Shown: positions 62,059 to 64,000 of the stretch, piece by piece
Position numbering within the stretch: the stretch's first letter is position 1
Layout: each line of letters starts with the position of its first letter
Source of the DNA: Glutamicibacter sp. MNS18
GTDB taxonomy: Bacteria; Actinomycetota; Actinomycetes; Actinomycetales; Micrococcaceae
Assembly: GCF_026107515.2 (NCBI RefSeq)
Contig: NZ_JAPCHW010000005.1
Span: 366,683-430,682, forward strand
Direction: 5' to 3'
DNA length: 64,000 nt
Program-made: the position numbers and the translations under genes
Notes under the pieces: model-generated
What the model was told of the DNA's origin: nothing
The model's input: the letters and a program-made list of their open reading frames with translations, nothing else
The model's database searches: none

Positions 62059-62287
62059 TTGAATCATCCCAGTGGCGGAAGTCACAGTCAAGGATAGTTG
62101 GGGGTCCAAATTTCCGTTTTCCCGACGAGATGCCTTCGCGGCGTGCCTGATCGTCCGGAATCCCCGATTTGCCGCATTCTGGGGCTAGTTATGGCATGGC
62201 GACGAAAAACCGGGACACGACGTCACCGAGGGGTCTTGGTGGCCGGTGCCCGCGTTGCCTTCCGATCTTGGAATTGTTGTCGGCCGT

Positions 62288-62758
62288 TCAGGGGTGAGCG
62301 CCCTCGGTCTGCTGGGCGATGTCCTCGTTCCACAACTCGGGTCGGTTCAGGATGAATTCGCGCATCATCTGCTCGGCCTGTCCGTCGTCAAGGATGACGA
62401 CTTCAACACCGCGTTCACGCAGCCACTCCAGTTCACCGGAAAAATTGCGGTGTTCACCGACCACCACGCGAGGAATCTTGAACTGCACGATGGCACCGGC
62501 GCATAGTGCGCAGGGAGCCAAGGTGGTGTATAGCGTCATCGAGCGGTAGTCCCTGCGCCGACCTGCGGCACGCAATGCATCGATTTCGGCGTGGGCGGTC
62601 GGGTCTGAGTCCTGGAGTCGGCGGTTGTGGCCAGAGGCGATGACACCGGTGGCGTCGGCGAGGCTCGATCCAATGGGGATGCCACCGGCGGCCGCTCCGC
62701 TGCGGGCCGCATCGAGTGCCGCTTGGTATCCGAGGTGGTCTTGAGGTGACTCGGTCAT
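62288..62758 (-). CDS. Fungal-type (FCY1-like) cytosine deaminase-family protein
   Basis: 156 residues from ATG 62758. Zinc motifs are 'TAHAEIDALR' (HAE) and 'LAPCALCAGAIV' (PCxxC). The C-terminal part 'RVVVGEHRNFSGELEWLRERGVEVVILDD' (parted) and 'MMREFILNRPELWNEDI' follows yeast cytosine deaminase rather than bacterial TadA or CodA. It may deaminate cytosine, another aminopyrimidine or, given its neighbours, creatinine; some cytosine deaminases do act on creatinine. No cluster palindrome lies before it. Confidence 0.85.
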   Translation of the reverse strand: MTESPQDHLGYQAALDAARSGAAAGGIPIGSSLADATGVIASGHNRRLQDSDPTAHAEIDALRAAGRRRDYRSMTLYTTLAPCALCAGAIVQFKIPRVVVGEHRNFSGELEWLRERGVEVVILDDGQAEQMMREFILNRPELWNEDIAQQTEGAHP

Positions 62759-63016
62759 AACCCGTCCCTTATAGATGCTTCCTGGCTGCCGGAGCCGGAT
62801 GCCTGACAGCGCCCGGTCCAATGGTCGAGGGTAGCCCAGGTGGCGTGCATGCCGTCATTAGTGTGTACGTGCGTGTCTTGATAATGACGATGCCCGTGGC
62901 CCTTCAGTGGGCATCTGAGGGCAGCCCTGCCTGATGCTACGCGTCAGCATTTGGCGTGCGGACCCGGTAGGTGACCATCCGCCCCGGGGTGGCCCGGCTT
63001 GGCAGGGGTGCAACGA

Positions 63017-63673
63017 TTACAGGGCGGCGCGCACCGTCTGCTCGAAACTGACCACGTGGTCCGCGGCCACCTGGGCCGCCTGTTCGCTCTGCCCCTCAAG
63101 TATCAGGTCGATCAGCGTGGCGTGCTCGGAGATGTGGCCGTGGATATCCGGCAGCCGGTCCAGGACCAGGCACCAGATCCGGGTGGCCAGGTTGTCCAGG
63201 CGCACCAGCGTCTCTTCCAGATGATGGTTCTGCGCGGCCTTGTAGATCAGCCGGTGGACTTCCAGGTCGTATTCCATGAGCTGGCGCCGGTCGCGCAGGG
63301 GGTCGAGGGTGCGGATCGCCTGCATCGTCTGGGCGAGATCCCCGCGCAGGGCACCGCCACGGTTTTCCGCGGCGCGTTGCGCCGCCAGCGGTTCGAGTAC
63401 CTGGCGCATTTCGGAGATGGCAGCCAGCTCGGTGATGTCCACCCCGGTGGCAAAGGTGCCGCGACGCGGATAGGAGACCACCAGATGATCGACCTCCAGG
63501 CGTTTGAGCGCCTCGCGGATCGGCGTACGTCCCATATCCAGATCGGCAGCCAGGGCCGCCTCGTTGATCGGATCGCCCGGGCCGATGTCCATCATGATCA
63601 GCCGGTCACGCAGGATGCGATAGGAGCGATCCGCCATGGATTCTGTGCTGATGGTTTCGGTGGTGCTTGTCAT
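63017..63673 (-). CDS. GntR-family (FadR/FCD) transcriptional regulator
   Basis: 218 residues: winged helix with 'EAALAADLDMGRTPIREALKRLEV' (parted), then the all-helical FCD domain with 'YDLEVHRLIYKAAQNHHLEE', 'ISEHATLIDLIL' and 'AADHVVSFEQ' giving Asp/His metal ligands. It is divergent from glyA, and a palindrome lies between them. It may control glyA and any following sarcosine genes. Confidence 0.9.
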   Translation of the reverse strand: MTSTTETISTESMADRSYRILRDRLIMMDIGPGDPINEAALAADLDMGRTPIREALKRLEVDHLVVSYPRRGTFATGVDITELAAISEMRQVLEPLAAQRAAENRGGALRGDLAQTMQAIRTLDPLRDRRQLMEYDLEVHRLIYKAAQNHHLEETLVRLDNLATRIWCLVLDRLPDIHGHISEHATLIDLILEGQSEQAAQVAADHVVSFEQTVRAAL

Positions 63674-63785
63674 CGTCTAGGTGCTCCCTTCGTACCCAAT
63701 TCTGCCCTGAAGCCAACTCGTTCAGAAATATTCCGTCACCCCATTGACTGCCTGTGAGTTAGATCATACGCTAAGACACAGGCAT

Positions 63786-63795
63786 TGATATATCA
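63786..63795. promoter_or_regulatory. Candidate GntR operator between the regulator and glyA
   Basis: TGATATATCA, a perfect ten-base palindrome in an AT-rich stretch, 32 bases before the glyA ATG. FCD-type GntR proteins often bind such short AT-rich palindromes in the divergent region. Confidence 0.5.
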
Positions 63796-63827
63796 GTTGT
63801 CGGCAATTCGTACACTTAGGAAAGAGA

Positions 63828-64000
63828 ATGATGCTTCAGTCACAAACTCTGGTTGCAGAATCCCTAACCCAGGATCTTGGCTCCCTTGATCCGGAGGTCG
63901 CGCAGCGTATTGATGCTGAGTTGGCCCGTCAGCAGCGTGGTCTGGAAATGATCGCGTCGGAGAACCATACGGCGCAGGCGGTGATGCAGGCGCAGGGGTC
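63828..64000 (+). CDS. glyA: Serine hydroxymethyltransferase, 3' part beyond the window
   Basis: Starts at ATG 63828 or 63831 behind AGGAAAGAG. The N-terminal 57 residues contain '[37 protein letters not shown]' (in two phrases), which is the GlyA start including the 'IASEN' motif. It interconverts glycine and serine with CH2-tetrahydrofolate. In actinobacteria a second glyA often heads the sarcosine oxidase operon, and creatinase upstream makes sarcosine, so this copy is probably catabolic. Confidence 0.93.
   Translation, partial: MMLQSQTLVAESLTQDLGSLDPEVAQRIDAELARQQRGLEMIASENHTAQAVMQAQG

Noticed and set aside
62288-62758. Deaminase as tRNA adenosine deaminase TadA
   Set aside because: The C-terminal half matches fungal cytosine deaminase and lacks the TadA tRNA-binding features.
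1-64000. CRISPR arrays, insertion sequences, phage or integrase genes
   Set aside because: No regularly spaced repeats, transposase, integrase or terminal inverted repeats were seen.

Overview
This is a GC-rich, densely coded actinobacterial chromosome segment. Class Ib-type nrdI/nrdF genes, actinobacterial PanD, frequent GTG/TTG starts, Micrococcaceae-like small acidic proteins and a creatinine-degradation cluster point to Arthrobacter sensu lato (Micrococcaceae). The genus is an inference.

Layout. 0-3 kb: a Mn/Zn ABC importer (its first gene is cut by the window edge) and a convergent MntR/DtxR repressor. 3-9 kb: a decayed LacI regulator with tandem operators, ribokinase, an MpaB-like protein, panD and hutH. 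9-15 kb: a large PLP amino-acid decarboxylase, a two-component system, and a DUF3060 lipoprotein with small proteins. 15-26 kb: dps, an IclR/PfkB pair, a 946-residue repeat protein, siroheme genes (uroporphyrinogen-III synthase with a DNA-binding tail, CysG-like methyltransferase, CbiX-like chelatase), alkB and an EEP-family membrane protein. 26-39 kb: an apparent stress region with a carboxylate-amine ligase, a stress-type SDR, many small hydrophilic or acidic proteins, a CBS protein, a zinc dehydrogenase, an isochorismatase and a TPP enzyme broken by an in-frame stop. 39-50 kb: transporters, tRNA-Ala(GGC), initiator tRNA-Met, a P1 peptidase, a leaderless subtilisin with a separate I9-like mini-protein, and an idonate/gluconate dehydrogenase pair.

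49.7-55 kb is the most interesting region. nrdI-nrdF is transcribed away from a four-gene Mn/Zn importer. The NrdF has lost three of its four glutamate metal ligands (Q119, S179, K213) but keeps D88, H122, H216 and Tyr126. This is the QSK signature of metal-free, DOPA-radical class Ie ribonucleotide reductase. A metal-independent reductase beside a manganese importer suggests a metal-starvation module. In this sequence its nrdF carries an amber codon at a conserved tryptophan.

55-64 kb: a creatinine to creatine to sarcosine catabolic cluster (creatininase, creatinase, BCCT and MHS transporters, IclR regulator). A TGCAAC-N3-GTTGCA palindrome lies upstream of three genes. A yeast FCY1-like deaminase, a GntR regulator and the start of glyA follow; sarcosine-oxidase genes may lie beyond the edge.

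Four genes are broken here (LacI regulator, a small membrane protein, the TPP enzyme, nrdF), and a PfkB kinase lacks its catalytic Asp. This is either real decay or base-level sequence error, to be settled by read checking.
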